Positions 25,659-36,235 of a stretch of 58,810 bases of DNA are shown piece after piece. Numbering within the stretch: position 1 is the stretch's first letter; every line of letters starts with the position of its first letter. The stretch comes from Nitrospirota bacterium (GTDB taxonomy: Bacteria; Nitrospirota; Thermodesulfovibrionia; Thermodesulfovibrionales; UBA9159), in assembly GCA_023382175.1 (NCBI GenBank), contig JAMCQB010000153.1:1713-60522 (forward strand). The letters are read 5' to 3'. Position numbers and translations under genes: made by a program. The notes beneath the pieces were generated by a model that was given only the letters and a program-made list of their open reading frames with translations, was not told where the DNA came from and did no database searches.

Positions 25659-27221
25659 TTGACCCGCCCATCCCGCTTTTTTTTGCTTTCCTGCCTTCTT
25701 GTCCTTCTTATTCTCCTTTCCTGTTCCCATCGGAACAGGCTCAGTGGATATGTCTATTACCGGCTCAGCTCAAACCCCACCACCCTTGACCCGGCTTTAA
25801 TTGTGGATGTGACTGGGGGCACCATTGCGGCAAAGCTTTTTAATGGCCTTGTGAAGCTTGATGAAAGCCTGAGAATTATCCCTGATATTGCTGAACGATG
25901 GACAGTTTCTCCCGATGGACTCACCTATACATTTAGGCTTAGCTATGATGTTAAATACTCGACTAAACAATATGTTAAGGCTACTGACTTTAAGTATAGC
26001 TTTAAAAGAATCCTTGACCCTAAGACCCGTTCTCCCAATACCTGGGTTCTTGAGAAAATCGCCGGCGCAAAGGATTACATGAACGGGCGGACAGATGATG
26101 TCACAGGGATAAGGGTCATTGACGATCACACCCTCGAAATCAGGCTCGAAAAACCCTTCTCCCCTTTCATCTATCTTCTGACCATGCCTGCCGCGTATGT
26201 GGTTCCTGAAGAGGAGGTGCGGAAATGGGGACCGGACTTCTCCACTCACCCCATGGGCACGGGGCCCTTTGTTCTTGAGGAATGGCTTCCGAACAGAGAA
26301 GTAAGGCTCATGCGGAGAGACGATTACTTCGGCGAGAGGGCGAAAATCAAGGGAGTCGTCTATCGTGTCATCCCTGAGGATCTTACTGCAACGACCGAGT
26401 TCGAGCTGGGGAACCTTGATGTGATCTCTGTCCCTGCACCGGAGTTCTCAAAATACAAAAGTGATGCCCGGTGGAAAAGTCTCATGGCCTCTGTGAAGGG
26501 GATAAACACGTACTATATCGGAATGAACTGCTCGAGACCGCCTTTCAATAACATACATCTGAGGAGGGCAATGAACTTTGCCATCGACCGCAGAAAATTG
26601 CTCTCTACATTCTACGAAAGCAGGGGACGGCCGGCAGCAGGGCCGGTGCCTGACCTTCTGAGGACATGGGGCAGTCCTGAGCCCTATGAATATAACCCCG
26701 GAAAGGCAAGGGAGATGGTGGAGAGGGAAGGGATGGCAGGACGGACTATCCGTTTCTACATCACTTCTGACCAGGAGGTGGTGGATATGGCAGAGTTCAT
26801 ACAGTCTTATATCAGGAAAACGGGCATGAACGTGGAAATAACCCAGCTGGAATGGAGTGCATATAAGGAAGCGATTAACAAGGGCGAGCCTGACATGTTC
26901 TGGCTGAGCTGGTGGGCTGACTACCCTGACCCTGAAGACTTTCTTTATCCCCTTTTCCATTCATCCAACGCGGGGCCTGCAGGAAACAGGGCACGATATA
27001 AAAATTCCCTGGTTGACCGGCTTATCGAAGAGGGGCAGGCTGCCGGGAATGAAAGGGAGAGAATGATCGCATACGAAAAGGCAGAGAAGATTATCGTGGA
27101 TGAAGCTCCCTGGGTGTTTTTCTGGCACAAGACCGATTATACCCTTCGGCAGCCGTGGATAAAGGGATACCGGATGTATCCCATCTACAGCATGGACAAG
27201 GGGACAGGGATACAGTATTGA
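25659..27221 (+). CDS. Peptide ABC transporter substrate-binding lipoprotein (OppA family, SBP_bac_5)
   Basis: 520 residues from TTG 25659, one base after the permease stop. The N-terminus is a lipoprotein signal (RPSRFFLLSCLLVLLILL followed by lipobox LLSC), then YRLSSNPTTLDPALI, the usual beginning of OppA-type proteins, with DVKYSTKQYVKATDFKYSF and MFWLSWWADYPDPEDFLYPL further on. It probably binds oligopeptides at the membrane surface. No Opp permease or ATPase genes are adjacent. A later start is unlikely because it would delete the lipobox. Confidence 0.87.
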   Translation: MTRPSRFFLLSCLLVLLILLSCSHRNRLSGYVYYRLSSNPTTLDPALIVDVTGGTIAAKLFNGLVKLDESLRIIPDIAERWTVSPDGLTYTFRLSYDVKYSTKQYVKATDFKYSFKRILDPKTRSPNTWVLEKIAGAKDYMNGRTDDVTGIRVIDDHTLEIRLEKPFSPFIYLLTMPAAYVVPEEEVRKWGPDFSTHPMGTGPFVLEEWLPNREVRLMRRDDYFGERAKIKGVVYRVIPEDLTATTEFELGNLDVISVPAPEFSKYKSDARWKSLMASVKGINTYYIGMNCSRPPFNNIHLRRAMNFAIDRRKLLSTFYESRGRPAAGPVPDLLRTWGSPEPYEYNPGKAREMVEREGMAGRTIRFYITSDQEVVDMAEFIQSYIRKTGMNVEITQLEWSAYKEAINKGEPDMFWLSWWADYPDPEDFLYPLFHSSNAGPAGNRARYKNSLVDRLIEEGQAAGNERERMIAYEKAEKIIVDEAPWVFFWHKTDYTLRQPWIKGYRMYPIYSMDKGTGIQY

Positions 27222-27423
27222 TCATATCCAGTGTATACATTTCCGTCTCGTCCCCTGTTCGCAGGAAGACATTTCGAAAATATGTTTTATGAGAGAGGGC
27301 CTTTCTTTAAGGTCCACATCGAAGTAAAAGGCACTCTCCATAAGAATTCCGACGACGTCTTTCATGCTCAGCAAATCCATTCCTTTCTCCTCAGTTGTCC
27401 CGAAAATATCTTAAATACATTTT

Positions 27424-27505
27424 TTACCACAGAGGTCACAGAGGAAACCGAGAAAGATCTAATTCTTTTTTTAATTTTCTACGAACTCTGTGTTCTCTGT
27501 GGCTA
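27424..27505. repeat. Inverted repeat of the CCACAGAGG type
   Basis: Arms at 27427-27443 (CCACAGAGGTCACAGAG) and 27486-27502 are complementary at 15 of 17 positions, separated by an AT-rich 42-bp middle. This looks like the CCACAGAGGACACAGAGG repeat seen in many anaerobe genomes. The rest of 27222-27576 holds no gene that I can support. Confidence 0.7.
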
Positions 27506-27576
27506 AATTTTCATCCCCCTTTGTGAGTCAAAGGCTCGTGTGGGTTTGCTCATGAATACCAGTCCCGCGTAAAGAA

Positions 27577-27822
27577 TCAGCGGTTGCCCTTTTTCTTTCT
27601 CTTTTTTCCGGAAAGGTAGGCCTCTGAAGGCCTCCATCCAAAGGACACGAGACTCCACAGCAGACCCAGGACTCCTCCCATGACCTTCTCTGCCAAAAGG
27701 GTGATGATTGTTGCAATGGCCATGAACGGCAGGCATATCACATAGACCAGCCCGACCATGGGCCCCAGGACCAGGGCACTTATCCTCTGTCCGATGCTGT
27801 TTTCTGCCTGGTAGGTAAGCAT
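27577..27822 (-). CDS. Small two-helix membrane protein, unknown function
   Basis: 81 residues starting at ATG 27822 with AAAGGAGGAAAAGAAA in front, an excellent RBS. Two hydrophobic stretches (LVLGPMVGLVYVICLPFMAIATIITLL and VMGGVLGLLWSLVSF) and a basic tail GKKRKKKGNR. No family recognised. It stands alone between an intergenic repeat and the radical SAM gene and may have its own promoter. Confidence 0.65.
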   Translation of the reverse strand: MLTYQAENSIGQRISALVLGPMVGLVYVICLPFMAIATIITLLAEKVMGGVLGLLWSLVSFGWRPSEAYLSGKKRKKKGNR

Positions 27823-27981
27823 TTTCTTTTCCTCCTTTCCTTTTTCTTGATTTCACTATAGCAGGGAATTGAACGGGATATAATTGGAAGAAGTTCTTAG
27901 TTCCATCAGAATTTCTTACTATATGAGGGGCAAAGATTTTCTATCGCTCTGGGGAAAGGATGCCTCTGAGAAAAAGGGATT

Positions 27982-29082
27982 TTATCGATAAAGCCTTGTG
28001 CGTTTGTAGAAAAATGGCTTGAGCACCTTAAGGGCTGCAACGGAAAGCGCGGGCTTGAACAGCCACGGGATGAATGACCTGCTTCCAAGGCAGCGCCCGC
28101 AGTGAGGATGAACAAGCTGAAACTTTCTGAACCCTCTCATGATTTTTCCCATTTCATCAGTGGAAAGCACTTCTTTCAGGGATGCAGTGGTGAGATTGCC
28201 GACTGCTGTCCGGCCATCAAAGTCTATGCAACAGAGCGTAACATCTCCGTTATAAAGGATGCCGAAGTGGTCCTTCATGCCGAAACAGTATCCACCCCAT
28301 GCTTTACGTATTGGCCCCTCATCGAAGGCATTCCCCCAGTCTTCAAGAATATAAGTTTCGAAATGAACGCCGGGCGAGACCTCCACCACATTCCACTTGT
28401 ACGACACCAGTTTCCGGATGCGCTCCAGCGCTTTTCTTCTCTTTACCGACTCCACCCCGAGAATGTCATAGAGAGCGCCCGCCCAGTAGGTAAGGGTGCC
28501 TCGCAATTCTTCCGTGGAAGAGATAACCCTCACTGCGCCCACCTTTTTCTCCATCTCTCTTTTCCGGATCCTTGTGTTCAGAAAACGGAATTTGAATAGT
28601 GTTTCCGGCCATCTCGACCTGTACGAACGGAAGAAGGTAAGGATGCCGCGGAGGTAAGCATCAAAGGTAAGAGTCCTCGATTTTCTGAGGGTGAAGGAGC
28701 GGGCATCAGGTGTCTGCAAGGAAATATCGATCTGGTGGAGATTGTATTCCAGAAGACGTTTCCCCACCTCACCCCCGAGGCCTGCGCTGTTTGTGGTGAG
28801 ACCGATCTTCATCCCTCTGTTCAGGGCATGGGAGAGGATATCAAAAAAGCGGGGATGCAGAGTGGGCTCTCCCATCACATGAAAAGTGATCTTCTCACAT
28901 ATCCCGTTCTCAGCGATTTCATTGATAATGCGTTTGGCAAGATCAGGATCCATAGAGCCCGGGGGTCTTTTCATAAGAGATTTCGGACAGAACAGGCAGT
29001 TGAAGTCGCAGATATTGGTAAGTTCAATGTGAACCCTCTGGAGGGGGATCTCAATATGTCCGAATCGACGCTTTTTTCCCAT
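27982..29082 (-). CDS. Radical SAM protein with SPASM-like C-terminus
   Basis: 366 residues. The radical SAM cluster motif is CDFNCLFC (Cys25, Cys29, Cys32; CX3CX2C), followed by MGEPTLHPRFFDI. The C-terminal part has GGYCFGMKDHFGILYNGDVTLCC, GNLTTASLKEV and CGRCLGSR, the pattern of SPASM-type auxiliary cluster domains. Such enzymes modify peptides, sugars or cofactors; the substrate is unknown and no peptide precursor gene is visible. It is a monocistronic minus-strand gene. Confidence 0.85.
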   Translation of the reverse strand: MGKKRRFGHIEIPLQRVHIELTNICDFNCLFCPKSLMKRPPGSMDPDLAKRIINEIAENGICEKITFHVMGEPTLHPRFFDILSHALNRGMKIGLTTNSAGLGGEVGKRLLEYNLHQIDISLQTPDARSFTLRKSRTLTFDAYLRGILTFFRSYRSRWPETLFKFRFLNTRIRKREMEKKVGAVRVISSTEELRGTLTYWAGALYDILGVESVKRRKALERIRKLVSYKWNVVEVSPGVHFETYILEDWGNAFDEGPIRKAWGGYCFGMKDHFGILYNGDVTLCCIDFDGRTAVGNLTTASLKEVLSTDEMGKIMRGFRKFQLVHPHCGRCLGSRSFIPWLFKPALSVAALKVLKPFFYKRTRLYR

Positions 29083-29234
29083 GGAGGATCTTCCTGCCCA
29101 TTATTATAGCGGCCCGCCCTATCGAATACAATTCTTGAGAACTCCTGAAGGATGCCTTGGGTGGATGGCTGGAGTCGGAGGGAAGTAAGAATTTCTCTTT
29201 TCAGAACAGTAAGCGGTTTTTTAGATAACTGGGG

Positions 29235-29268
29235 AAAAACCTCCGGGGAATCTTCCCCGGAGGTTTTT
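29235..29268. terminator. Strong bidirectional intrinsic terminator after fhs
   Basis: A perfect 16-bp inverted repeat, AAAAACCTCCGGGGAA and its complement with a 2-nt centre, gives a GC stem flanked by A5 and T5. It can end transcription on both strands: fhs (minus) and anything entering from the left. Confidence 0.9.
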
Positions 29269-29292
29269 CTGGGAACATATTGGCAACCGTTA

Positions 29293-31056
29293 TTAGAACA
29301 GGCCTTTCACTTTCCCGGTTTCCACATCAACATCGACTCTGCGGTAGGCAGGGTCTGATGCTGTTCCCGGCATGAGCTTGATCGCTCCTGCAACCGGGAC
29401 AACGAAGCCTGCCCCTTTATAGGTCAGGATATCACGGACATGGAGTTTCCAGCCCTTCGGCACTCCCTTCAGGTTCGGGTTGTCGGTAAGGCTGAGGTGG
29501 GTCTTGACCATGCAGGTGCCGAGCTTTGCGATCTCGGGATCTTCCTCCATCCTCTTTGCCTTTGCAAGGGCTTCAGGAGAAAACTCTACGCCATCTGCGC
29601 CATACACCTCAGTGGCGATGAGTTCAATGCGCTTGCGGAGAGGCGTTGTAAGGTCATAGAGGAACTTGAAGTTACTGGGTTCGTTGCATGCATCCACAAC
29701 AGCGTCAGCCAGTTCCAGGGCGCCTTCACCCCCATACTGCCAGTGCTTCGACAGGGCAACCCTCGCCCCTGAAGTCTCTGCAATCCTCCTGACTGCTTTG
29801 ATCTCATTGTCGGTGTCGGTGTAGAAGGCGTTGATGCAGACAACGGGATTTATACCTGCCTTTTTCACAACATTTACCAGGTGAATGAGGTTCTCGCAAC
29901 CCTTTTCGACCCATCCGATATTTTCTCCCTTGTATTCCTCAGGTATGGGCTTACCGGGAACCGGAATGGGCGCGCCTCCATGACACTTCAGCGCCCTTAT
30001 GGTGGCAACAAGCACCGCAGCATTGGGCTTTAAGCCTGAGAATCTGCATTTCAGGTTCCAGAACTTCTCAAAACCGATATCGGCAGCAAACCCCGACTCT
30101 GTAACATTGTAATCGGCGAGTTTGAGGCCGACCCTGTCGGCTATGATGGATGACTGTCCGATAGCGATATTCGCAAAGGGTCCTGCATGGACAAGGACAG
30201 GCTGGCCTTCTATGGTCTGCATGAGGTTCGGATTGAGGGCCTCCACCATCCATGCGGTCATGGCGCCGGCTACGTCGAGATCTCCGGCCGTGACCGGCTT
30301 GCCGCTCTTGTCGTAAGCAACCACGATCTTCCCCATCCGTTCTCTCATATCTTTGAGGTCCTTTGCAACCGCAAGAATTGCCATTATTTCCGATGAAACG
30401 GCAATGGCAAAACCGGACCGCATCATGAAACCGTCGTCCTTACCGCCCAGGCCAAGGACAATGTCCCTGAGGGACTGTGCGCAGAAGTCCATTATCCATT
30501 TCATCTCCACGTTCCGCGGGTCGATGTTGAGCCTTTTGAGTTTACGCTTTGCAAGCTGCTCGTCCGTGTAGTTGAATTCGTGCTGCATGCGAGAGGTGAG
30601 GGCGACCATGGCAAGGTTGTGGGCGTTCATGATGGCGTTGATATCGCCGGTAAGTCCCAATGAAAACGGGGTAAGGGGAATGCACTGGGAAAGACCGCCT
30701 CCCGCTGCCGAGCCCTTGATGTTCATGGTGGGCCCGCCGGAAGGCTGTCTGATGGCGGCAATAACTTTCTTTCCCCTTTTCCCGAGACCCTGGGTGAGAC
30801 CCATGGTGGTCGTTGATTTTCCCTCGCCCAGAGGCGTCGGGGTAATGGCTGTTACATCGATATACTTGCCGTCCTGCCTGCCGCTGAGCCTTTTCAGGAT
30901 TTTGTTGAAGTCAAGCTTGGCTACATAATGTCCGTGGGGCAGGAGTTCTTCCTTTTCGAGCCCCAGTTCTTCACCGAGCTGATACACGGTTTTCATGCGC
31001 GTTTCGGCTTCTTCCGCAATTTCCCAGTCCGCATGTTTGGTTGGGTCAAGTGCCAT
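29293..31056 (-). CDS. fhs: Formate--tetrahydrofolate ligase
   Basis: 587 residues, slightly longer than the usual 555-560. It makes 10-formyl-THF from formate, ATP and THF, the second step of the methyl branch of the Wood-Ljungdahl pathway. P-loop region [16 protein letters not shown], then [20 protein letters not shown], and [19 protein letters not shown]. The ATG at 31056 follows GAGGAGGAATGT. It lies just downstream of the formate dehydrogenase operon on the same strand, so formate production and activation are linked. The perfect terminator at 29235-29268 ends it. Confidence 0.96.
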   Translation of the reverse strand: MALDPTKHADWEIAEEAETRMKTVYQLGEELGLEKEELLPHGHYVAKLDFNKILKRLSGRQDGKYIDVTAITPTPLGEGKSTTTMGLTQGLGKRGKKVIAAIRQPSGGPTMNIKGSAAGGGLSQCIPLTPFSLGLTGDINAIMNAHNLAMVALTSRMQHEFNYTDEQLAKRKLKRLNIDPRNVEMKWIMDFCAQSLRDIVLGLGGKDDGFMMRSGFAIAVSSEIMAILAVAKDLKDMRERMGKIVVAYDKSGKPVTAGDLDVAGAMTAWMVEALNPNLMQTIEGQPVLVHAGPFANIAIGQSSIIADRVGLKLADYNVTESGFAADIGFEKFWNLKCRFSGLKPNAAVLVATIRALKCHGGAPIPVPGKPIPEEYKGENIGWVEKGCENLIHLVNVVKKAGINPVVCINAFYTDTDNEIKAVRRIAETSGARVALSKHWQYGGEGALELADAVVDACNEPSNFKFLYDLTTPLRKRIELIATEVYGADGVEFSPEALAKAKRMEEDPEIAKLGTCMVKTHLSLTDNPNLKGVPKGWKLHVRDILTYKGAGFVVPVAGAIKLMPGTASDPAYRRVDVDVETGKVKGLF

Positions 31057-31160
31057 ACATTCCTCCTCATTTCACCATTGGGATTAGTTATTGTGGCCGC
31101 TCGGACGAGCGTTGTTAACCCCTTTAAGATATCGCAACCGAATGGTTGCTGCAGTGTGCG

Positions 31161-31616
31161 TTAATAACTGATCAGGGCGTTCAGGAACTTCTCGTTCATC
31201 TGTCTGAGGTTTTTGCTCAGAACAAGAATAAGCCTCTTCATTATCTTTGATGCGAGGAGGAGGTCTTCATTCTCCATTCTCTCAAAATCCTCTTTCGGTA
31301 TGCACAGGACCACTGTATCTTCAAGGGAGACTGCATTCGCTTCGTGGATCCTGTGTTCGATGATCGAAAGCTCACCAAAGAAACTGCCCTTTGTCAGGAC
31401 TGCCAGTGTCTGTTTCCAGCCGTCAGGGGTGATCTTTGAGATCTCGACCTTTCCTGAATGTATGAGGAAGATGCCCTTTGTGTCTTCCTTTTCCCTGAAG
31501 ACATGCTCTCCCTTCTTGAAGGGGATTTCCTTAACCACGCCGGCCATTTTCTTAAGTTCCGAAGCATCAAGGTCCTCGAGAAGGATCTGTTCCTTCAGCA
31601 TTTCCAGGCTTACCAT
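31161..31616 (-). CDS. Cyclic nucleotide-binding domain protein without DNA-binding domain
   Basis: 151 residues from ATG 31616, preceded directly by GGAGGTGAC. A single Crp-type cNMP-binding beta-barrel is visible (PFKKGEHVFREKEDTKGIFLIHSGKVEI and GSFFGELSIIE) followed by a C-terminal helix; no HTH. Such short proteins act as regulators of partners or bind other ligands. The phosphate-binding cassette is reduced (GELSIIEHR instead of a typical GE..L...R.A), so cAMP binding is not certain. It lies between fdhA and fhs on the same strand. Confidence 0.82.
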   Translation of the reverse strand: MVSLEMLKEQILLEDLDASELKKMAGVVKEIPFKKGEHVFREKEDTKGIFLIHSGKVEISKITPDGWKQTLAVLTKGSFFGELSIIEHRIHEANAVSLEDTVVLCIPKEDFERMENEDLLLASKIMKRLILVLSKNLRQMNEKFLNALISY

Positions 31617-31733
31617 GTCACCTCCGGGAGATATCTCTAAGTCTCTACTATATTTTAAAGAACGCAAATTTTCAAGGGGATTCTGCAAATCCCGGTTCAG
31701 GAAAAACGAAAGAAACGGACCGGTTCATCGGCT

Positions 31734-34436
31734 CTATAAAGCCTTTATCTTTACCGCGCAGACCTTGAGTTCAGGGATCTTGCAGACAGGGTCCGTGGCA
31801 GTGTTCGTAAGGACGTTGGCAGCAGCCTCCTTGAAATGGAAGGGGATGAATACCATGCCCCGCAAAGGCCTTTCCGTGATCTTTGCAGCGAGATCGATGC
31901 TTCCCCTTCTGGAGGAGACGGTTATCTTCTGCCCGTCGGCAATGTTAAGTCTTCGGGCATCTTCAGGATGTATTTCAACGTACGGCTGGGAGGCGATCGC
32001 CTCAATGGCAGAGGTCTTTCTGGTCATGGTGCCCGTATGATACTGGAATAACTGTCTTCCCGTGGAGAGCACGAAGGGATATTCATCATCCGGAAGTTCT
32101 GCAGAAGGCCTGTAGCTCACTGCGGTAAATCTCCCTTTTCCCCTGGGAAACCCTCCCTTGAAAAGGTATGGTGTCCCGGGATGTTCAGGGGTGGGGCAGG
32201 GCCACTGTATTCCGTGTTTCTCTATGCGACTATAGGTGATTCCTGCCACCGCAGGCCAGAGCCGGCCGATTTCCTTCATGATGTCTTCCAAGGAGTTATA
32301 TTTCATCTCATATCCGAATCTCTTGCTCAACTCAGCAATTATCCAGGAGTCCTCCCGGGCGTCCCCGGGAGGGTTGACCGCTTTCCTCACGCGCTGAACC
32401 CGCCGGTCGGTATTCGTAAAAGTACCATCCTTTTCCGCAAAGCAGGCCGCGGGCAGCACCACATCAGCGAGCTCCGCGGTTTCCGTAAGGAAAATATCCT
32501 GTACCACAAGGAACTCGAGGTTCTTCAAGGCCTTAATAGTATGGTGCATGTCAGGGTCGCTGAGCACAGGGTTCTCTCCCATGATATACATCGCCTTGAG
32601 CGTGCCGCTGATCGCAGAGTCAGTCATTTCCGTTGCGGTGAGACCGATCTTGCCCGAGAGTGAGACACCCCATTCCTTTTCGAACTTCTCCTTTGCCTGG
32701 GGCATATCGACCTTCTGATATCCGGGATATACATTCGGCGCACAGCCCATATCGCTTGCCCCCTGGACATTGTTCTGCCCCCTCAGGGGATTTACACCGG
32801 TACTTTCTTTCCCCAGATTCCCGGTCATCAGGGCAAGGTTTGCTATGGAGAACACATTGTCCGTTCCGTGGGTATGCTGCGTCATTCCCATGGTGTAATA
32901 AATTCCGGCGCGCTCCGCCTTTCCGTAAAGCATGGCTGCCTTGATTATCTTCTCCTTCGGAACACCGGTGATCTTTTCCCCCACTTCCGGTGTGAACTCA
33001 GCCAGGGAGGCCCTGAATTCTTCGAACCCCTCGGTATGGTTTTTTATGAACTCGTTATCCTCAAGGCTTTCCTTCAGTATCACATGCATGATGGCATTGA
33101 GGAGAGCCACATCAGTCCCCGGCCTCTGCTGAAGCCAGAGGTCAGCGAACCTCACGAGATTTATCCTTCTCGGGTCTGCCACAATGAGTTTCGCCCCTTT
33201 TCTGAAGGCCTTTTTCATCTTTAATCCGATGATGGGGTGGGTCTCGGTGGTATTCGAGCCTATCACGAAAATCAGGTCATTGTTTACTATCTCGGGCATG
33301 GAGTTCGTCATGGCTCCCGAGCCGAAAACCGTGGCCAGACCGGCCACCGTTGCGCTGTGTCAATACCGGGCGCAATGGTCGATGTTGTTTGTGCCGATAA
33401 CAGCCCTGACGAATTTCTGGAAGAGGTAGTTTTCCTCGTTGGTTGCCCTGGCTGAGGACAGCCCTGCGAAGGAATCGGGTCCGTGCTTGTCTCTGATACT
33501 CTTCAGCCTCTCCGCAATGTAATCCAGTGCCTCGTCCCATGAGGCTTCCCTGAATACCTCATTACGCGTAACGCGTGACGCGTCACGGGTTTTTAGAGTT
33601 ATCCTGATAAGGGGTTTCTTTAACCTATCGTGGCTGCTGATGAAATTGTACCCGAATCTTCCTTTCACGCATAACCATCCCTCATTAATGGTGTCCGCCT
33701 TTGAATCCACCCTGATCACCTCATTTCCATGAACGTGGAGGGTGAGGTTGCATCCGCAACCGCAATATCCACAGGTGGTGTCAACTTCCCTTACCTCCTT
33801 CTGGCGTCCCTTCTGTTTCCAGGACTTGCCGGTGAGGGCACCTGTGGGACAAACGGCAATGCACTGGCCGCAGAATTCGCAGTCAAGGTCTTTCTCATAG
33901 GGGGGACAGATCTTGGATTTAAATCCCCGGTAGGCAAAATCAATGGCTCCAACACCTTCGACCTCGTCGCAGACCTTTACGCACCTGCCGCAGAGGATGC
34001 ATTTTTCCATATCCCTTTCAATAAAGGGATTTCCGTCTCGTTTAGTATAGATTCTTCTTTCGCCCTCAAACCTGTTTTCCCTGATGCCGTAGAAATACGC
34101 AAGTTCCTGGAGGGTGCAGTCACCTGCCCTTTCGCATACCATACAGTCGTTGGGGTGGTCTGAAAGAATCAGCTCAAGAACTGTCTTCCTCAAGCTTTCG
34201 AGGTTGGGGCTGGTTGTGGTCACTTCCATTCCCTCACTCACGGGCGTGGTGCAGGAAGTTACCGGTCTCGGAATTCCTTTAATCTCTATGAGACAGAGTC
34301 TGCAACCCCCGAAGGGGGTAAGTTTGGGATGGTGGCAGAGGGTGGGAATGGAAATATGCAGTCTTTTTGCAGCGTCAAGAACCGTTATACCCTCAGGAAC
34401 GTTTACTGTCTTTCCGTCTATCGTGACCTTTGGCAT
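31734..34436 (-). CDS. fdhA: Selenocysteine-containing formate dehydrogenase, catalytic subunit
   Basis: A 900-residue protein if the in-frame TGA at 33360-33362 is read as Sec (residue 359) within [15 protein letters not shown], the active-site position of formate dehydrogenase. Order: [2Fe-2S] domain, His-Cys [4Fe-4S] domain, two ferredoxin clusters ([11 protein letters not shown] and [12 protein letters not shown]), a [4Fe-4S] MopB start (CGYCGCGC), the Mo/W domain and the dinucleotide-binding tail. The downstream SECIS hairpin supports recoding. It interconverts CO2 and formate using electrons from the NuoEF-like subunits encoded just before it. ATG 34436 follows GGGAG. A short repeat-derived insertion ([10 protein letters not shown]) lies in front of SWDEAL. 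Confidence 0.93.
33325..33362 (-). promoter_or_regulatory. Bacterial SECIS element and Sec codon (TGA)
   Basis: The TGA at 33360-33362 is followed on the minus strand by a stem GTGGCC/GGCCAC with apical loop GGTCT. The loop starts 22 nt from the T of TGA, the same spacing and GGTCT loop as E. coli fdhF. The element marks this TGA as selenocysteine, read by SelB and tRNA-Sec. Confidence 0.9.
33562..33594. repeat. GCGTAACGCGTGACG-type repeat inside fdhA
   Basis: ATTACGCGTAACGCGTGACG followed by CGTCACGGG and GTTTTTAGA. It encodes part of the insertion before the Mo-domain SWDEAL motif. The words and the GTTTTTAGA edge recur in the intergenic repeat at 38878-38951. Frame is preserved. Confidence 0.65.
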
Positions 34437-34438
34437 AG

Positions 34439-36235
34439 CTACTCCCTGCTTACCGATGCAAATTTGCATACATCAAAGCACGCACCGCACTTTATGCACT
34501 TTTCGGGATCTATTCTATGGGGCTTTTTCTTGTCGCCTGCGATCGCTCCCGCAGGACATGCCCGCCTGCAGGCACCGCAGCCTGTGCAGACCTCTTCAAT
34601 GATGCTGTAGGTTAAAAGGTCTTTACATACCTTTGCAGGACATTTCTTCTCTCTTATATGGGCTTCGTATTCTCCCCGGAAGTATTTCAGGGTGCTGAGA
34701 ATGGGATTGGGAGCTGTCTGTCCCAAGCCGCAGAGGGACGCTGCTTTGACATCGGCACAGAGTGTTTCGAGAAGTTCAATGTCCCCTTCTTTGCCGAGGC
34801 CTCTTGTGATCCGGTCGAGTATTTCGAGCAGCCTCTTTGTACCGATCCTGCAGGGTACACATTTCCCGCAGGATTCGGCCTGGGTGAATTCGAGGAAGAA
34901 TTTTGCGATATTGACCATGCAGTCAGTTTCGTCGAGGACGACCATTCCCCCGGAGCCTATGATGGATCCGACGCGGCCCAGTGATTCAAAATCTACGGGC
35001 GTATCAAGAAGTTCAGCGGGAATGCAGCCGCCTGAGGGTCCTCCGGTCTGGACGGCTTTGAACTGTTTGTTGCCGATAATACCGCCGCCGATATCGTAAA
35101 TGATCTCGCCGAGTCTAATGCCCATGGGAACTTCAATAAGTCCTGTGTTCTTCACCTTGCCGGTGAGAGCAAAGACCTTTGTCCCCTTGCTCTTCCCGGT
35201 GCCTATTGCGGAGTACCATGCAGCGCCGTTCCGGATAATGTAGGGGATGTTCGAGAGCGTCTCTACATTGTTGATGACCGTGGGCTTTCCCCAGAGACCT
35301 TTGTGAACAGGGAAGGGGGGCTTCGCTCTCGGCATGCCTCTCTCTCCTTCAATGGAGGCGATAAGGGCGGTCTCCTCACCGCACACAAAGGCTCCGGCCC
35401 CCAGCTTTATCCGCACATCGAAATGAAAGCCTGATCCGAAGAGATTGTTCCCGAGGTATCCCAGTTCATGAGCCTGTGCTATTGCAAGTTTCAGCCTGTC
35501 TACGGCTGCGGGATATTCCGCCCTGATGTAGACATATCCGAGACTGGCCCCGATGGCATACGCAGCGATCATCAGGCCTTCAACGACCGAGTGGGGATTA
35601 CCCTCGATGATGGATCTGTCCATAAATGCTCCCGGGTCGCCTTCATCGGCGTTGCAGACGATATACCTTACGTCTCCCGGCGCTTTCCGGCAGGCTTCCC
35701 ACTTCACTCCCGTGGGGAAGCCCGCTCCTCCCCTGCCGCGGATGGCCGATGCCTTTATCTCGTTGATCACATCCTCCGGCGTCATTGCAGAGACGATCTT
35801 CTTTATTCCGCTGTATCCGCCTACATTGATGTAGGCCTGGATGTCTTCAGGGTCTATGGTACCGCAATCCTTGAGGAGGATCTTCAGCTGCTTCGCATGG
35901 AAGGCGTAGTAGGAAGCGTCGATAAGCCACTCCTTTACAGGTTCCCCCTTTATAAGGTGTTCCTCGACAATCCTCTTTGCTATGTCGGGTTTTATCCCCT
36001 GATAGGTCACGCTCGTATCGCCGTCAACCACGTCAACGAGAACGTCCCTGGCGCAGAAGCCACGGCACCCGACCTTCTGGTAATGGCAGGTGAAGTCAAG
36101 TTCGATATCAACACAGAAATCGGTAATCGCCTTCTTGAAGGCTTCGATCACCTCCTTGCCCCCCGCGGCAAGACCGCCCGTGCCTATGCAGACCCTGACG
36201 ACTACCTTTTTCTTGTTCTCTTCACTTTGTTCCAC
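34439..36235 (-). CDS. NuoF-like FMN/NADH-binding subunit of the formate dehydrogenase complex
   Basis: 598 residues. A thioredoxin-like [2Fe-2S] start (VRVCIGTGGLAAGG, HYQKVGCRGFCARD) is followed by the NuoF FMN/NAD domain (RGRGGAGFPTGVKWEAC and NADEGDPGAFMDRS), SLBB, and the NuoF [4Fe-4S] region (ESCGKCVPCRIGTKRLLE). Two ferredoxin motifs end it (CTGCGACRRACP and CIKCGACFDVCKF). This architecture is that of HndC/HydB diaphorase subunits. It moves electrons between NAD(P)H and the formate dehydrogenase. It overlaps the NuoE-like gene by 14 bp and fdhA starts 2 bp after its stop. Confidence 0.92.
   Translation of the reverse strand: MEQSEENKKKVVVRVCIGTGGLAAGGKEVIEAFKKAITDFCVDIELDFTCHYQKVGCRGFCARDVLVDVVDGDTSVTYQGIKPDIAKRIVEEHLIKGEPVKEWLIDASYYAFHAKQLKILLKDCGTIDPEDIQAYINVGGYSGIKKIVSAMTPEDVINEIKASAIRGRGGAGFPTGVKWEACRKAPGDVRYIVCNADEGDPGAFMDRSIIEGNPHSVVEGLMIAAYAIGASLGYVYIRAEYPAAVDRLKLAIAQAHELGYLGNNLFGSGFHFDVRIKLGAGAFVCGEETALIASIEGERGMPRAKPPFPVHKGLWGKPTVINNVETLSNIPYIIRNGAAWYSAIGTGKSKGTKVFALTGKVKNTGLIEVPMGIRLGEIIYDIGGGIIGNKQFKAVQTGGPSGGCIPAELLDTPVDFESLGRVGSIIGSGGMVVLDETDCMVNIAKFFLEFTQAESCGKCVPCRIGTKRLLEILDRITRGLGKEGDIELLETLCADVKAASLCGLGQTAPNPILSTLKYFRGEYEAHIREKKCPAKVCKDLLTYSIIEEVCTGCGACRRACPAGAIAGDKKKPHRIDPEKCIKCGACFDVCKFASVSRE

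Noticed and set aside
31734..33347. A separate gene starting after the TGA (537 residues).
   Set aside because: It is the C-terminal part of the Sec formate dehydrogenase; the TGA is recoded.
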